DNA of 64,000 bases from Ewingella allii (GTDB taxonomy: Bacteria > Pseudomonadota > Gammaproteobacteria > Enterobacterales > Enterobacteriaceae). Below the pieces are notes generated by a model. It was not told the DNA's origin and did no database searches. It worked only from the letters and a program-made list of their open reading frames with translations. This document shows positions 1-8,295 of this stretch, one piece after another (the stretch's first letter is position 1; every line of letters begins with the position of its first letter). Position numbers and translations under genes: made by a program. The DNA lies in the NCBI RefSeq assembly GCF_044430645.1, contig NZ_JAWUDN010000005.1:62001-126000 (forward strand), in the 5' to 3' direction.

Positions 1-694
1 CGCTAAAGATAATGCTCGGGAAAGGCACCCCATAGGCGTTGTCGATCAGCAATGGCACGTCGTGCTGCTGGGCGAGAGCGTCGAGGCGCTGTAATTCCTG
101 ATCGGTTATCACATTGCCGGTCGGGTTGGTCGGGCGTGAAACGCAGATCAAGCCAACTTCTTCATTGATGTTCAGATGGTCGAAATCAACGTGATACTTA
201 AACTGCCCTTCGGGCAGCAGCTCAATGTTTGGTTTGGCGGAGATAAACAGGCTCTCGTCCAATCCGGCGTCGGCATAGCCCAGATACTCTGGGGCCAGCG
301 GGAATAGCACTTTGGACATTGAACCGTCTGCGCGACGACCGGCGAACAGATTGAATAAATAGAAGAATGCGCTCTGGCTGCCATTGGTTAACGCAATGTT
401 TTTTGCATCTAACTCCCAGCCCAGCTCTTTCTTCAATAGCGCCGCCAGCGAGTGGCGCAGCACGTCTTTACCCTGCGGGCCGTCATAGTTGCACAAGGCT
501 TCTGTCAGCTTGCCTTCGCTTAACATCTCGGTAAACAGCGTCTGGAAATAGTCCTGCATTTCAGGTATTTGCGCAGGATTCCCCCCGCCGAGCATCACAG
601 CGCCCGGCGTGCGCAGACCTTCGTTCATATCACCCATCAGGCGGCTAATGCCTGTGGAACGGGTAAATTTATCGCCGAAAACAGAAAACGTCAT
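1..694 (-). CDS. avtA: Valine-pyruvate aminotransferase, 3' part outside window
   Basis: Transaminase that makes valine from 2-ketoisovalerate using alanine (PLP enzyme, cytoplasm). The first 231 residues are visible. The protein starts MTFSVFGDKF and contains GISRLMGDMNEG, MLGGGNPAQIPEM and a CVSRPTNPTGN segment, all as I recall for AvtA. The reading frame runs off the left edge before the PLP lysine, so the catalytic half cannot be judged. The ATG at 694 is the only sensible start; its ribosome site is weak. It is transcribed leftwards and is separated from kguD by about 155 bases containing a hairpin, so it is probably its own unit. Family assignment is firm; integrity of the gene is unknown. 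Confidence 0.9.
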   Translation of the reverse strand, partial: MTFSVFGDKFTRSTGISRLMGDMNEGLRTPGAVMLGGGNPAQIPEMQDYFQTLFTEMLSEGKLTEALCNYDGPQGKDVLRHSLAALLKKELGWELDAKNIALTNGSQSAFFYLFNLFAGRRADGSMSKVLFPLAPEYLGYADAGLDESLFISAKPNIELLPEGQFKYHVDFDHLNINEEVGLICVSRPTNPTGNVITDQELQRLDALAQQHDVPLLIDNAYGVPFPSIIFS

Positions 695-781
695 AGTCAA
701 ACTTTGTGTTATCAGAATGTGATGACCACCTTAACGCTTGCTTTAAAACAGTGCAATCAGGTGCAGGTTTTTGCATGAATT

Positions 782-810
782 CCTCTCCCCGCGCAAGGCG
801 AAGGGAGAGG
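782..810. repeat. Intergenic CCTCTCCC/GGGAGAGG hairpin
   Basis: Perfect 8-base arms (782-789 and 803-810) around a 13-base loop, in the gap between kguD and avtA. No T-run follows on either strand, so it is not a classic terminator. Hairpins with the same pyrimidine-rich design occur at 14475-14500 and 52124-52147, which suggests a dispersed intergenic repeat or mRNA-processing element. Confidence 0.5.
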
Positions 811-850
811 TGAAGTGGTGCGGTTTTTACAGCAGAAAAGGCGGAAAAAA

Positions 851-1828
851 TTACTTATTTAGAACCTGCGGGTTGACGCAATTCTCTTTCACATCGCCGG
901 TCAGGGCGGCAATCAGGTTGTCCACCGCGCAGGCGGCCATGCCGTAGCGGGTTTCATGAGTGGCGGAGCCAATGTGTGGCAGCGCGACGACGTTCGGCAG
1001 GCTAAGCAGTGGAGAATCTTTCGGTAGAGGCTCAGTTTCGAACACGTCCATGCCTGCGGCGTGAATGGTGCCGTCCTTGAGCGCGGCGATCAGCGCCTTT
1101 TCATCAATGACCGGGCCGCGACCGGCGCTGATCAGAATCGCGCTGGATTTCATCTTCGCCAGCTGCTCTTTGCCGATGGTGTGGAAGGTCTGGTCAGTCA
1201 GCGGCAGCAGCACGCAGACGAAATCAGATTTAGCCAGCAGTTCGTCCAGCTCGCACTTTTTCGCGCCAAAACGCTCTTCCGCCGCTTTATGCTGGCTGCG
1301 GGCGTTGTACAGCACCGGCATGTCGAAGCCGAAGTGGGCGCGCTGGGCCAGCGCCATGCCGATGCGGCCCATGCCGATAATGCCGATAGTCTTGTGGTGC
1401 ACGTCAACGCCAAACCAGTCCGCGCCGATGTTGCTGGTCCATTCGCCCGCTTTGACGCGCTCGGCCACGTTGACCACGCGGCGCGCGGTGGAGAGCACCA
1501 GCGCCATCACGGTGTCGGCCACGGTGTCGGTCAGCACAGTCGGTGTGTGCATCAGCGGGATTTCGCGGCGAGTCAGCTCGTCTACGTCGAAATTGTCATA
1601 GCCCACGGAAATGGTGGATACGCCGCGCAGGCGCGGAGCGTGGTCCAGCAGTTCTTTGTTCACCGCACCGCCCGAGCCTATCAGCCCTTCAGCCTGTTGC
1701 AAGGCATCGAACACCTTGGCGCGGTTTCCTTCATTAATTCCGTCGAATTCAACAATTGAAAAATGCTCTTCCAGACGTTGATGCAGGTCGGCAGGTAGTT
1801 TTTTGTATAAAACGATAGACGGCTTCAT
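851..1828 (-). CDS. kguD: 2-ketogluconate (6-phosphate) / hydroxypyruvate reductase, GhrB family
   Basis: D-2-hydroxyacid dehydrogenase of 325 residues, the usual GhrB length. The nucleotide-binding motif GMGRIG is at 152-157 and the catalytic triad is R237 (SAGRG), E266 (FETEP) and H285 (PHIGS), all present. GhrB reduces glyoxylate, hydroxypyruvate and 2-ketogluconate with NADPH. Here it is the last gene of a leftward series kguE-kguK-kguT, the same order as the Pseudomonas kguEKTD operon, where KguD reduces 2-keto-6-phosphogluconate to 6-phosphogluconate. The context therefore argues for the KguD role; by sequence alone it would be called ghrB. Start: ATG 1828 behind a GGAG eight bases upstream. 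Confidence 0.88.
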   Translation of the reverse strand: MKPSIVLYKKLPADLHQRLEEHFSIVEFDGINEGNRAKVFDALQQAEGLIGSGGAVNKELLDHAPRLRGVSTISVGYDNFDVDELTRREIPLMHTPTVLTDTVADTVMALVLSTARRVVNVAERVKAGEWTSNIGADWFGVDVHHKTIGIIGMGRIGMALAQRAHFGFDMPVLYNARSQHKAAEERFGAKKCELDELLAKSDFVCVLLPLTDQTFHTIGKEQLAKMKSSAILISAGRGPVIDEKALIAALKDGTIHAAGMDVFETEPLPKDSPLLSLPNVVALPHIGSATHETRYGMAACAVDNLIAALTGDVKENCVNPQVLNK

Positions 1829-1916
1829 TACGGACTCCAGAAACGAATGAATGTACCCAACCTATTGAAATGGCTGGAATAGCGATTTAAAGGTAATGTC
1901 TAAACATAGCACAGGC

Positions 1917-3185
1917 TTAGGCCGACTGCGGCTTGGCGGCATCGCGTTCCGGCTTCACCATCAGGGTCAGTATCACGGACACCAGCAGGGAGACGGCCAT
2001 GAAAATGAAAGAGGCCGCCGGGCTGCCGGTGTTGCCGTTGAGGTAGCCGACGAACCATGAGCCGAAGAAAGAGCCGAGCGCGCCGAGGCTGTTAATCAAG
2101 GCCATCGCGCCACCGGCGACGTTTTTCGGCAGCATCTCAGGGATGATGGCGAAGAAGGGGCCATAAGGCGCATACATCGCGGCGGCGGCGACCACCAGCA
2201 GCGAGTAGGAGATCCAGAAATTATTCGGCCCAATCGCCCACGACGCGAAGAACGCCAGCGCGCCAATCAGCAATAGCGGCCAGACGAAAATTTTGCGGTT
2301 TTGCATTTTATCCGACGCCCATGACACCAGGATCATGGCGATGGTCGCCGCCAGGTAAGGCACCGAGGAGAGCCAGCCGGCTTCCACCATGCCCATCTGC
2401 ATGCCGCTGCGTAAAATCGACGGCAGCCACAGCACGAAGCCGTAAACCCCGATACTCCACGCAAAATATTGCATGCAGAGTAAAATCACATTGCGCGACT
2501 TAAAGGCTTCCGCGTAGTTATGCACGGCCTTGATGCCCTCCTGCTCCTTGGCCAACTGCGCGGCCAGCGCCTGTTTTTCGTCCTGCGACAGCCAGCTCAC
2601 TTGCTCCGGTTTGTCCTTCACCAGGAACCACCAGCAGAAGGCCCAGATCACCGCCGGAATGCCCTCGAAGATGAACATTTCGCGCCAGCCGAAGGCGTGG
2701 ATCAGATAGCCGGAGAGCACTGACATCCACAGCACGGTGACCGGATTACCCAAAATCAGGAAGGTGTTGGCCCGCGAACGTTCGGATTTGGTGAACCAGT
2801 TACTGATATACACCAGCATGGCGGGCATCACGGCGGCTTCTACCACGCCGAGGGCGAAACGGATCACCGCCAGCATCGGGATGTTGTTGACCACGCCGGT
2901 CAGCGAGGCAAAACCGCCCCACAGCAGCAGGCACCAGAAGATCAGTTTTTTGACGCTGCGCCGTTCGGCGTAAATCGTGCCGGGAATTTGGAAGAAGAAA
3001 TAACCGAGGAAAAACAGTGCGCCGAGCAGGGAAGACATGCCTTTGGTGATGCCAAGGTCGTCATTGATGCCCGCGGCCGAGGCAAAGCTGAAGTTCGAGC
3101 GATCGACATAGGCCAGACTGTAGGTAATAAACACGATGGGCATGATATACCACCATCGTCTGATGGCAATTTTGGCTTCGTTCAT
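1917..3185 (-). CDS. kguT: MFS 2-ketogluconate permease (KguT-like)
   Basis: A 422-residue inner-membrane transporter of the anion:cation symporter (ACS) branch of the major facilitator superfamily, with about 12 hydrophobic segments and the ACS-type N-terminus (ITYSLAYVDRSNFSFA). ACS members take up organic anions such as hexuronates, galactarate and 2-ketogluconate with protons. The substrate is inferred from the neighbours: kinase and isomerase-like genes upstream, reductase downstream, all leftward. Gaps of 82 bases to kguK and 88 bases to kguD are compatible with one transcript. Start ATG 3185 has GAGGAT upstream. Confidence 0.85.
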   Translation of the reverse strand: MNEAKIAIRRWWYIMPIVFITYSLAYVDRSNFSFASAAGINDDLGITKGMSSLLGALFFLGYFFFQIPGTIYAERRSVKKLIFWCLLLWGGFASLTGVVNNIPMLAVIRFALGVVEAAVMPAMLVYISNWFTKSERSRANTFLILGNPVTVLWMSVLSGYLIHAFGWREMFIFEGIPAVIWAFCWWFLVKDKPEQVSWLSQDEKQALAAQLAKEQEGIKAVHNYAEAFKSRNVILLCMQYFAWSIGVYGFVLWLPSILRSGMQMGMVEAGWLSSVPYLAATIAMILVSWASDKMQNRKIFVWPLLLIGALAFFASWAIGPNNFWISYSLLVVAAAAMYAPYGPFFAIIPEMLPKNVAGGAMALINSLGALGSFFGSWFVGYLNGNTGSPAASFIFMAVSLLVSVILTLMVKPERDAAKPQSA

Positions 3186-3267
3186 GACTTTTATCCTCAG
3201 TTTCGCGACTGATTAGTATTATTTGATGTTATATAGGGTGCTAACTAAGTGTAGCAAACAGGGTATT

Positions 3268-4224
3268 TTAGGCTTGGCCCAGTTGCTCGCGGGTCGGCAA
3301 TCCTTCGCTATCGCCCACCGCCTGCACCGCCAGGCTGCCAATTTTATTGCCGCGCTTCACGGCTTGCTCAAGGCTTAATCCTTCCAGCAGGGCGCTAATC
3401 AGCCCAACCGCGAAACCGTCGCCAGCGCCGACGGTATCCACCACGTTTTCCACTTTGCAGGCCGCAACGTCAGCCTGCTCGCCGCTGGCGCTTTTAAACC
3501 ACGCGCCGTCCGCGCCGGTTTTGATGATCACGGCTTTCACACCTTGCTCGAGGTAGAAGTCGGCGATGCCCTCTGGCGTCTGTTGACCCGTCAGCAGCTG
3601 GCCTTCACCAAGGCCGGGCAGAACCCAGTCTGCGGCAAAGGCTAAGGCATTAATTTCTTTGCGCATTGTCTCCTCGCTGCTCCACAGTATTGGGCGCAGA
3701 TTGGGGTCAAACGAGATGGTTTTGCCTGCTTTACGCATCTCGCTGGCGGCGAATTTCGACAGTGCCAGAGAGGTATCCGACAGCGCAGCGGCGACGCCGG
3801 ACAGGTGCAAATGTCGCGCGGCGCCGAAGTAGTCCGGATTGAAGTCTGCGACCGACAGATGGCTGGCCGCCGAGCCTTTGCGAAAATACTCGACGCGCGG
3901 ATCTTTACCGCCCAGCTCTTTGGATTTGAGCTGGAAGCCAGTCGGAAAACGCTTATCCACCGTCACCTGCCCGGCGTTAATCTGCTCTTTTTCCAACTGC
4001 TTAAGTACAAAGCGGCCAAACACGTCATCACCCACGCGGCTGGCCCAGCCGACCTTCAGCCCGAGGCGCGACAGGCCGATCGCCACGTTCAACTCCGCCC
4101 CCGCCACCTGACGAGTAAAATGGCTGACGTCCTCGAGAGGACCGGTTTCACAAGCGACAAACATCGCCATAGCTTCGCCGACGGTGACCACATCCAGCGC
4201 GTCGGGTTGCGACAGTTTCGACAT
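3268..4224 (-). CDS. kguK: 2-ketogluconate kinase, PfkB family
   Basis: A 318-residue ribokinase/PfkB-family sugar kinase. The second signature DTVGAGDGF is at about 263-271, with the catalytic base D269, and the N-terminal signature region (VAGAELNVAIGLSRLG) is intact. It probably phosphorylates 2-ketogluconate at O6, feeding the reductase encoded downstream. The sequence alone would also fit 2-keto-3-deoxygluconate kinase, so the substrate comes from the operon. I chose ATG 4224 over an in-frame codon at 4263 because AAGGAG lies eight bases before it and the longer form would overlap kguE; this leaves 16 bases between kguE and kguK. Confidence 0.85.
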   Translation of the reverse strand: MSKLSQPDALDVVTVGEAMAMFVACETGPLEDVSHFTRQVAGAELNVAIGLSRLGLKVGWASRVGDDVFGRFVLKQLEKEQINAGQVTVDKRFPTGFQLKSKELGGKDPRVEYFRKGSAASHLSVADFNPDYFGAARHLHLSGVAAALSDTSLALSKFAASEMRKAGKTISFDPNLRPILWSSEETMRKEINALAFAADWVLPGLGEGQLLTGQQTPEGIADFYLEQGVKAVIIKTGADGAWFKSASGEQADVAACKVENVVDTVGAGDGFAVGLISALLEGLSLEQAVKRGNKIGSLAVQAVGDSEGLPTREQLGQA

Positions 4225-4240
4225 CTTATTGCTCCTTGGC

Positions 4241-4990
4241 TTAGTCGCGGAGTAAATCCACATAGTGGCGCGTCACGGCGGTCAGATCTTCGCCCACCAG
4301 TGGGAATTCGATGCCGCGCGGCGCGTTCTGCGGTAGCTTCGCCAGCAAAGGTTTCCAGCTGCCATCGCTGTCGTCGAGGGCCACGGCGTGCCACTTGTCA
4401 CCGCGTTTTTCGGCGGCTTTAACGTGGACATAGCCCACATGGCTCGCCAGGCGATCGGCGGCGGCCATCGGGTCTTGCCCGACCCACAGCCAGTTAGCCA
4501 TGTCGAACGTCATCGCCAGAGGTAAATGGCGGGACTCGGCGGCAAACATAAACGAGTTCATCAATGACAAAATGCCGCAATCCGACGTCTGGTCATTTTC
4601 CACCACCAGTTTCACCGGGCTGGCGTCCAGCGTGACTTTCAGCGGCGTCAGGTCTGCGCCCACGTTGAAATGGCCCAGTGCCAATTTCAAGCTGCGCGCG
4701 CCTAGCGTTTCGGCTTCTTTTAAAAAGGTCGCCAGCGACGGGTTCACTTTTCCACCCTCGACAAACAGGGATTCCGGTACCGAATAAACCGTAAATAAAT
4801 TTTTCTGGCGGATCTTTTCGGCCAATTCGGACAGGGAATTAAAGTCGGCGTCATCAAACAGTTCGCGACGAATTTCTACGCCATCGGCACCGGCGTCGGC
4901 AACCACCGATAGCAGCTCCGCCTGGCCGCCCAGCGCCTTCACGTTGTCGTTCCCATAGGCCGCCATCACTACCACAATGTCTCTTTTCAT
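4241..4990 (-). CDS. kguE: Sugar phosphate isomerase/epimerase-like protein (KguE)
   Basis: A 249-residue protein of the xylose-isomerase-like TIM-barrel (AP endonuclease family 2) group, with the typical acidic/histidine metal-site surroundings: GADGVEIRRE near the N-terminus, LVVENDQ in the middle and FDMANWLW later. It is the first gene of the kguEKTD series; its biochemical step in 2-ketogluconate catabolism is not settled in the literature I know. Start at ATG 4990 (MKRDIVVVMAAYG) is preferred over 5032 because AAGGAT stands just upstream. I recognise no convincing PtxS-type operator in the 263 bases upstream. Confidence 0.78.
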   Translation of the reverse strand: MKRDIVVVMAAYGNDNVKALGGQAELLSVVADAGADGVEIRRELFDDADFNSLSELAEKIRQKNLFTVYSVPESLFVEGGKVNPSLATFLKEAETLGARSLKLALGHFNVGADLTPLKVTLDASPVKLVVENDQTSDCGILSLMNSFMFAAESRHLPLAMTFDMANWLWVGQDPMAAADRLASHVGYVHVKAAEKRGDKWHAVALDDSDGSWKPLLAKLPQNAPRGIEFPLVGEDLTAVTRHYVDLLRD

Positions 4991-5253
4991 CTTGATGATC
5001 CTTGTTAGAAATGGCCCAGTCACGTGGGTCAACGTTCAATTTTAGACGGTTAAACGCAGTGCCGATTTTTGTTAAGCACTTGCTGCACCTTTTTAACGCC
5101 TTTTCCACAGTAATTGGGACCGGTACCATTCGAAAGTCGTAAGGCTGAAAAGTATGATCCCGCTCACGAAGTAAAAACTGGATTTCACAGCAATAGGGTA
5201 TATGCTCAACAGTATGTGTGGACTCATTGTGCCCACAAATTACCGGAGGCGTT

Positions 5254-5541
5254 ATGGAAACCAGTATCAAAGCCCGCGTGTCAGAGGAGCTTAAGCGCGA
5301 AGCGGCCGAGGTTCTGCATGATTGTGGGCTGAACGTGAGCACGGCAATCAGGCTGTTTCTCGAACAAGTGGTTAAGTCAGGAGGGCTGCCATTTGAGGTC
5401 AGGAGATATCCGTCCGAAAGTATGAAGACCGCGTTAAAAGAAACAGCGGAAATCGAGGCTTCAGGAAAGGAGCTGCACAGCTCATTGGAAGATATGTTCA
5501 AAGGAATGAACCATGAAATCGAAGGTCAGCAAAAGAGCTAA
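5254..5541 (+). CDS. RelB/DinJ family antitoxin
   Basis: A 95-residue antitoxin with an N-terminal ribbon-helix-helix domain (METSIKARVSEELK, then AAEVLHDCGLNVSTAIRLFL), the RelB/DinJ pattern. Such proteins bind and neutralise a RelE/YafQ ribonuclease and repress their own promoter. ATG 5254 follows CCGGAGG, an excellent ribosome site, and is preferred to the in-frame 5218 start. An inverted repeat TGTGG (5217-5221)/CCACA (5233-5237) just upstream could be its operator. The gene overlaps the toxin gene by 29 bases. The module points right, against the kgu operon and its regulator, as an inserted cassette would. Confidence 0.85.
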   Translation: METSIKARVSEELKREAAEVLHDCGLNVSTAIRLFLEQVVKSGGLPFEVRRYPSESMKTALKETAEIEASGKELHSSLEDMFKGMNHEIEGQQKS

Positions 5542-5827
5542 ACTACCGCGCTGCGTGGCCTATACACGTACTTTTGAGAAAGCCTGGACGCGCTACAACA
5601 ATGCAGGCCGGCATAACATGAACGCTGTTCGAACCGTTATGGGCCTGCTTTACATGGGCAATCCACTCCCGGCAGAGTATCTCGACCATGAGCTTAAAGG
5701 TGCAGAGTGGGATAAGGCCCGTGAGCTTCATATTGAGGGAGATTTTCTGCTGGTTTACAAAGTCTGAGAGGCACAAAACCTGCTGACATACATTCACTTA
5801 GGTACGCACAGCGAGCTATTCGGCTGA
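5513..5827 (+). pseudogene. YafQ-family mRNA interferase toxin, interrupted by a stop codon
   Basis: The visible frame gives 84 residues ending LVYKV at a TGA (5765-5767). Past this stop the same frame continues for 19 codons (reading EAQNLLTYIHLGTHSELFG) to a TGA at 5825-5827. That tail matches the YafQ C-terminus, including the conserved GTH whose histidine is catalytic in E. coli YafQ. With one substitution at 5765-5767 the gene would encode a normal 104-residue toxin. As it stands, the protein lacks the last strand and the catalytic histidine and should be inactive. A sequencing error or low-level readthrough are alternatives. The final TGA abuts the end of the lacI-type gene at 5828. Confidence 0.8.
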
Positions 5828-6865
5828 TCAATTCATTCCTAATGTCGAACCACGCACAATCAGTTCTCCGGCGAAGGCTTGCTCGCGGATAGGGTCTTGG
5901 CTGCCCTGAATGCGGGTGACCAACTGCTCTAGCGCCGCGACGCCCATATCATAGGTGGGTTGCTTCAGGGTGGTGATGCCCACGCCCGCCAGCTCGGCCC
6001 ATTCCAGTTCGTCGAAGCCTAACAGGCCAATGTCCTGACCCCATACCAGCTCCATCCGGCGCATGGCGCGGGCGACCAGCAGCGTCATGGCGCCGTTGGC
6101 GGCCAGCACGGCTTTGCATTTGTGCGGGTGGCGGGAGACGAAATCGTGCAGCAAAGCTTCCAGACCGGCGGTGTCGCTAAGCTCCACTTCGCCCTGTTCG
6201 GCAATGCGGTCCGGCTCGCGCTGCATGCGTTTGAGAAAGGTGTGTAGACGGTCAAGACGAGTGTTGACCGTCATCGGCTCGCTGAGGAACAAAATGGCCT
6301 CAAAGCCTTGCTCCAGCAGGTGTTCGGTGACTTCGGTGGTGGCCTGAGCATTGTTTAGGCCGATGACGTCGCAGGAGAAGTTCTCCACTTTGCGGTCAAT
6401 CAGTACCATCGGCAGTTGGGCCTGTTGCAGCGTCGAAATCGCCGCTTCGCGCATACCCACCGCGTTGACCACCATCCCATCGACCCGATAGCTGCTGAGC
6501 AGCTGAAGATAGTGCTTTTCTTGGTCGAGCTGATTGTTGGTATTACACACCAGCAACGTCAGGCCCTGCTGGCGGCAGGCGGCTTCGACGCCGCGCATCA
6601 CTTCGACAGAATAGGGGTTGGTGATATCCGCCAGAATCAGGCCGATTAAGCGCGTTTGCCCACTCTTCAGGCTGCGCGCCATCTGGCTTGGCTGGTAATC
6701 CAATAAGGTAATGGCCCGCTCAATCCTTTCTTTCAGATCGTCGGAAAGCAGATTCTTTTCGCCATTCAGATAGCGTGAAACGCTGGTTTTACCGGTTTTA
6801 GCCGCACTGGCGACATCACGTATCGTGGCGCGGACGGCGTTGCCCGGCTCCTTTTTTCTGCTCAC
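5828..6865 (-). CDS. LacI-family regulator, PtxS-like
   Basis: A LacI-family repressor of about 345 residues with an N-terminal helix-turn-helix and hinge (TIRDVASAAKTGKTSVSRYLNG) and a periplasmic-binding-protein-like effector domain (LIGLILADITNPYSVEVMRG). PtxS, the regulator of kgu genes in Pseudomonas, belongs here, and the closeness to kguEKTD suggests it senses a ketogluconate; that role is inferred. The start is uncertain: GTG 6865 has a good GAGGAAAAG site, while ATG 6886 and GTG 6892 have none. It is leftward like the kgu operon but separated from it by the RelB/YafQ module. Confidence 0.82.
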   Translation of the reverse strand: MSRKKEPGNAVRATIRDVASAAKTGKTSVSRYLNGEKNLLSDDLKERIERAITLLDYQPSQMARSLKSGQTRLIGLILADITNPYSVEVMRGVEAACRQQGLTLLVCNTNNQLDQEKHYLQLLSSYRVDGMVVNAVGMREAAISTLQQAQLPMVLIDRKVENFSCDVIGLNNAQATTEVTEHLLEQGFEAILFLSEPMTVNTRLDRLHTFLKRMQREPDRIAEQGEVELSDTAGLEALLHDFVSRHPHKCKAVLAANGAMTLLVARAMRRMELVWGQDIGLLGFDELEWAELAGVGITTLKQPTYDMGVAALEQLVTRIQGSQDPIREQAFAGELIVRGSTLGMN

Positions 6866-6904
6866 AACCTTTTCCTCAAAATGCATAACCACAGGAGACT
6901 AGCA

Positions 6905-6930
6905 TAAAAAACGGGGCCATTAGGCCCCGT
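6905..6930 (-). terminator. Intrinsic terminator of yiaD
   Basis: Stem ACGGGGCC/GGCCCCGT (6911-6918, 6923-6930) with an ATTA loop, followed on the minus strand by five T residues. It lies 20 bases after the yiaD stop and also insulates the lacI-type gene. Confidence 0.85.
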
Positions 6931-6950
6931 AATTACCAAATCGATACCAC

Positions 6951-7613
6951 TTACTGCAACGGACTGAGGGTAATTTCTACGCGACGGTTCTGCGCTTTGC
7001 CCTGTTCGGTGCTGTTGCTGGCGATTGGGTTGTCCGGGCCTGCGCCCTGAGTGCGCACGCGGCTGCCATCCACCCCTTGGGTGATCAGCGCGCTACCTAC
7101 GCCGTCAGCACGCTGCTGGGACAGTTTCATGTTCAGCGCGCGAGTGCCGGTGCTGTCGGTGTAGCCGACGACGTTAACGGCAGTTTTCGGATATTCTTTA
7201 AGTACCATCGCCACGCCGGTCAGGGTGTTGGCACCGGCCGGTTTCAGGGTGCTGCTGTTGGAGTCAAAAGTGACGTTATTTGGCATGTTCAGCACGATGT
7301 TGTCGCCCTGACGGGTCACGCTAACGCCGGTACCGCGCATTTTGTCACGCAGTTTGGATTCCTGCACATCCATGTAATAACCCGCGCCGCCGCCCAGTGC
7401 TGCGCCTGCCGCTGCGCCAATCAGTGCGCCTTTGCCGCGGTCATGTTTAGATGATGAAAGCATCCCTACGCCCGCGCCCAGTGCGGCCCCAAGACCTGCG
7501 CCGATGCCTGATTTTCCTGCTTCAGATTCGCCGGTGTACGGGTTGGTGGTACAGGCTGACAGGCCCATAGTGACGCAAAGTACGCCCGCGACCACAAGAA
7601 GTTTTCTGTTCAT
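6951..7613 (-). CDS. yiaD: OmpA-family lipoprotein YiaD
   Basis: A 220-residue lipoprotein. The signal peptide ends in a lipobox with lipidated Cys21 (GLSAC), followed by a glycine-zipper stretch at about 34-85 and a C-terminal OmpA-like peptidoglycan-binding domain at about 110-218 (NVVGYTDSTGT, LSQQRADGV, NRRVEI). It anchors envelope and cell wall; E. coli YiaD is described as a multicopy suppressor of a BamB defect. Start ATG 7613 has AGGAAATT upstream. Single gene with its own terminator. Confidence 0.93.
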   Translation of the reverse strand: MNRKLLVVAGVLCVTMGLSACTTNPYTGESEAGKSGIGAGLGAALGAGVGMLSSSKHDRGKGALIGAAAGAALGGGAGYYMDVQESKLRDKMRGTGVSVTRQGDNIVLNMPNNVTFDSNSSTLKPAGANTLTGVAMVLKEYPKTAVNVVGYTDSTGTRALNMKLSQQRADGVGSALITQGVDGSRVRTQGAGPDNPIASNSTEQGKAQNRRVEITLSPLQ

Positions 7614-7789
7614 CTTAATTTCCTTTAGGGATGTTTTATTTCAAGCCGAATCGTTTTGATTATGACGCCGCAATTCGTCATAAGTTGCACATAAAAAGGT
7701 GTCAAAACATAAAGAAATGAAACCGGCTGTCATAGGGATTTCGGCGTTCTGGCGCTCTTTATGCGGAATTTTGCTGCGTTAAGCAGTAG

Positions 7790-7812
7790 GAGAATTCCGG
7801 TTCTCTTTTTTT
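7790..7812 (+). terminator. Plus-strand terminator-like hairpin without an obvious gene
   Basis: GAGAA (7790-7794), loop TTCCGG, TTCTC (7801-7805), then seven T residues. The genes on both sides (yiaD, yiaC) run leftwards, so a rightward terminator here has no coding gene to serve. It could end a small RNA or an antisense transcript from the yiaD promoter region. The stem is short, hence moderate confidence. Confidence 0.4.
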
Positions 7813-7851
7813 GTCACTTCTGCGGATTATTACGGAACTTTTTAAAACTTA

Positions 7852-8295
7852 CTACGGCGCTAAAGGCTTTTGCCAGCGCAGTACCCAAGTGGGGAGAGAA
7901 GTACCGGGATGAGTTGTTTCATTGACCACCAAAAAACCCTCTTTGCGATAAAACGCCACCGCGCGGTGATTTTGTTGGTAAACCTCTAACAGCAGCAGTG
8001 GGAAATTAGCCTTGGCTTGCTGCATCAACTGTTGAGCAACACCTTGACCATAAAGGCTTTCCTTGATGAACAGCGCACCAATAAACTGCTTGTTAAGCAC
8101 GCTGATGAAACCCTCGATCTCTCCCGACGCGTCGCAAGAAACCCAGGTTATTGCTTTAGGTAAGAACTCTTCGCGCACCATCGCGGCACTCTCGAACCAG
8201 TACGACTCCTCGATAAAGGGGTGGGCGGCGAGGGTGCTTTTCAGCCATAGCAGCATAATGGCTTGCGTGTCGTCGGGCGCGGCGAGGCGGATCAT
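7852..8295 (-). CDS. yiaC: GNAT N-acetyltransferase YiaC
   Basis: A 147-residue GCN5-family acetyltransferase, the same length as E. coli YiaC, with the acetyl-CoA site region GQGVAQQLMQQAK at about 90-102 and a C-terminal AVAFYRKEGFLV strand-helix. E. coli YiaC has been reported as a protein lysine acetyltransferase. Its ATG overlaps the TGA of tag by four bases (ATGA), so the two are translationally coupled, as in E. coli where tag and yiaC are adjacent. Confidence 0.9.
   Translation of the reverse strand: MIRLAAPDDTQAIMLLWLKSTLAAHPFIEESYWFESAAMVREEFLPKAITWVSCDASGEIEGFISVLNKQFIGALFIKESLYGQGVAQQLMQQAKANFPLLLLEVYQQNHRAVAFYRKEGFLVVNETTHPGTSLPTWVLRWQKPLAP

Noticed and set aside
1061..1759. Long plus-strand open frames opposite kguD
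   Set aside because: They are antisense to a well-conserved dehydrogenase with intact active site; no homology or ribosome site.
4991..5253. PtxS operator or CRP site upstream of kguE
   Set aside because: No palindrome close to the known PtxS site and no TGTGA-N6-TCACA match.
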